Assembly: GCA_003566995.1 (NCBI GenBank)
Contig: PXBG01000121.1
Location: 1 to 35,141 of the forward strand
Direction of reading: 5' to 3'
From: Syntrophobacteraceae bacterium
GTDB lineage: Bacteria; Desulfobacterota; Syntrophobacteria; Syntrophobacterales; Syntrophobacteraceae
DNA length: 35,141 nt
Shown: positions 35,065 to 35,141 of the stretch, piece by piece
Layout: each line of letters opens with the position of its first letter
Position numbering within the stretch: the first letter of the stretch is position 1
The notes under the pieces: generated by a model
Seen by the model: the letters and a program-made list of their open reading frames with translations, nothing else
Told to the model about the DNA's origin: nothing
The model's database searches: none
Translations under genes and position numbers: made by a program

Positions 35065-35141
35065 ATGATTGCTTATCATGAAATCATGGAACTCGTGGGC
35101 CGCACTGTCGATGCAGTGGGTGTGCTTGTCATTGTGGCGGG
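35065..35141 (+). CDS. start of a membrane protein, probable DUF1622 family (truncated by window edge)
   Basis: Only 25 full codons are present: MIAYHEIMELVGRTVDAVGV followed by LVIVA. The helix-amphipathic start and a hydrophobic stretch after VDAVGV resemble the small three-span DUF1622 proteins. A GGTGA lies 5 bases before the ATG; an in-frame GTG at 35056 is an alternative start. The identification is tentative because most of the protein is outside the window. Confidence 0.45.
   Translation, partial: MIAYHEIMELVGRTVDAVGVLVIVA

Noticed and set aside
1-35141. CRISPR arrays, insertion sequences, prophage or toxin-antitoxin modules
   Set aside because: No regularly spaced direct repeats, transposase or integrase motifs, or small two-gene toxin-antitoxin pairs were seen. 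The genes are consistent with a core chromosomal region.

Overview
The window looks like chromosomal housekeeping DNA from a Gram-negative anaerobe, most likely a Desulfobacterota of the Syntrophobacter/Desulforhabdus type. That assignment is inference. It rests on the mid-50s GC impression, on infB with two IF2 N-terminal domains and a very long charged linker, on selB, on a stand-alone biotin-dependent carboxyltransferase of the methylmalonyl/propionyl-CoA type, on the order dnaG-rpoD-tRNA-nif3-zinc ribbon, and on an Mla/MCE lipid transport cluster that implies an outer membrane. No rRNA, CRISPR array, insertion sequence or phage gene was seen.

Layout. (1) Positions 1-4285, minus strand: tRNA-Gly(CCC), rimP, nusA, ylxR and the 5' two thirds of infB. 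This is the translation/transcription-factor operon, with a tRNA gene in front as in the E. coli metY-rimP-nusA-infB arrangement. The leader between the tRNA and rimP carries two hairpins, one a good intrinsic terminator. (2) 4624-11770, plus strand: dnaE, a divergent holC (chi subunit), a carboxyltransferase with its own strong promoter and terminator, and an M20 amidohydrolase. (3) 11797-14707, minus strand: a small DUF1285-like protein, a Dabb-domain protein and selB. (4) 15053-18861, plus strand: an alanine/aspartate-family aminotransferase, homoserine dehydrogenase and an ApgM-type phosphomutase that may be the homoserine kinase, followed by a YbgC-type thioesterase, hisA and yqeY. (5) 20944-24600: dnaG-rpoD, the macromolecular-synthesis pair. 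(6) 24762-27880: a CAT-anticodon tRNA (probably tRNA-Ile2), a Nif3-family protein, a C4 zinc-ribbon coiled-coil protein and prs. (7) 28147-29951: an unusual NCS2-type permease and a Nudix hydrolase. (8) 30095-34988: a MltB-like lytic transglycosylase followed by STAS-MlaE, MlaF, a long single-MCE MlaD protein and a PqiC-like lipoprotein. The window ends in the first codons of a probable DUF1622 membrane protein.

How it fits together: replication (dnaE, holC, dnaG), transcription (rpoD, nusA), translation (infB, rimP, selB, two tRNAs), threonine/alanine/histidine/PRPP metabolism and envelope lipid traffic sit in short separate operons. The items most worth a second look are the NCS2 permease lacking both UraA-type glutamates, the hybrid Mla/Pqi lipid-transport cluster, the ApgM protein beside homoserine dehydrogenase, the orphan carboxyltransferase, the structured tRNA-rimP leader, and a coding-like antisense tail that shares its stop codon with rpoD.
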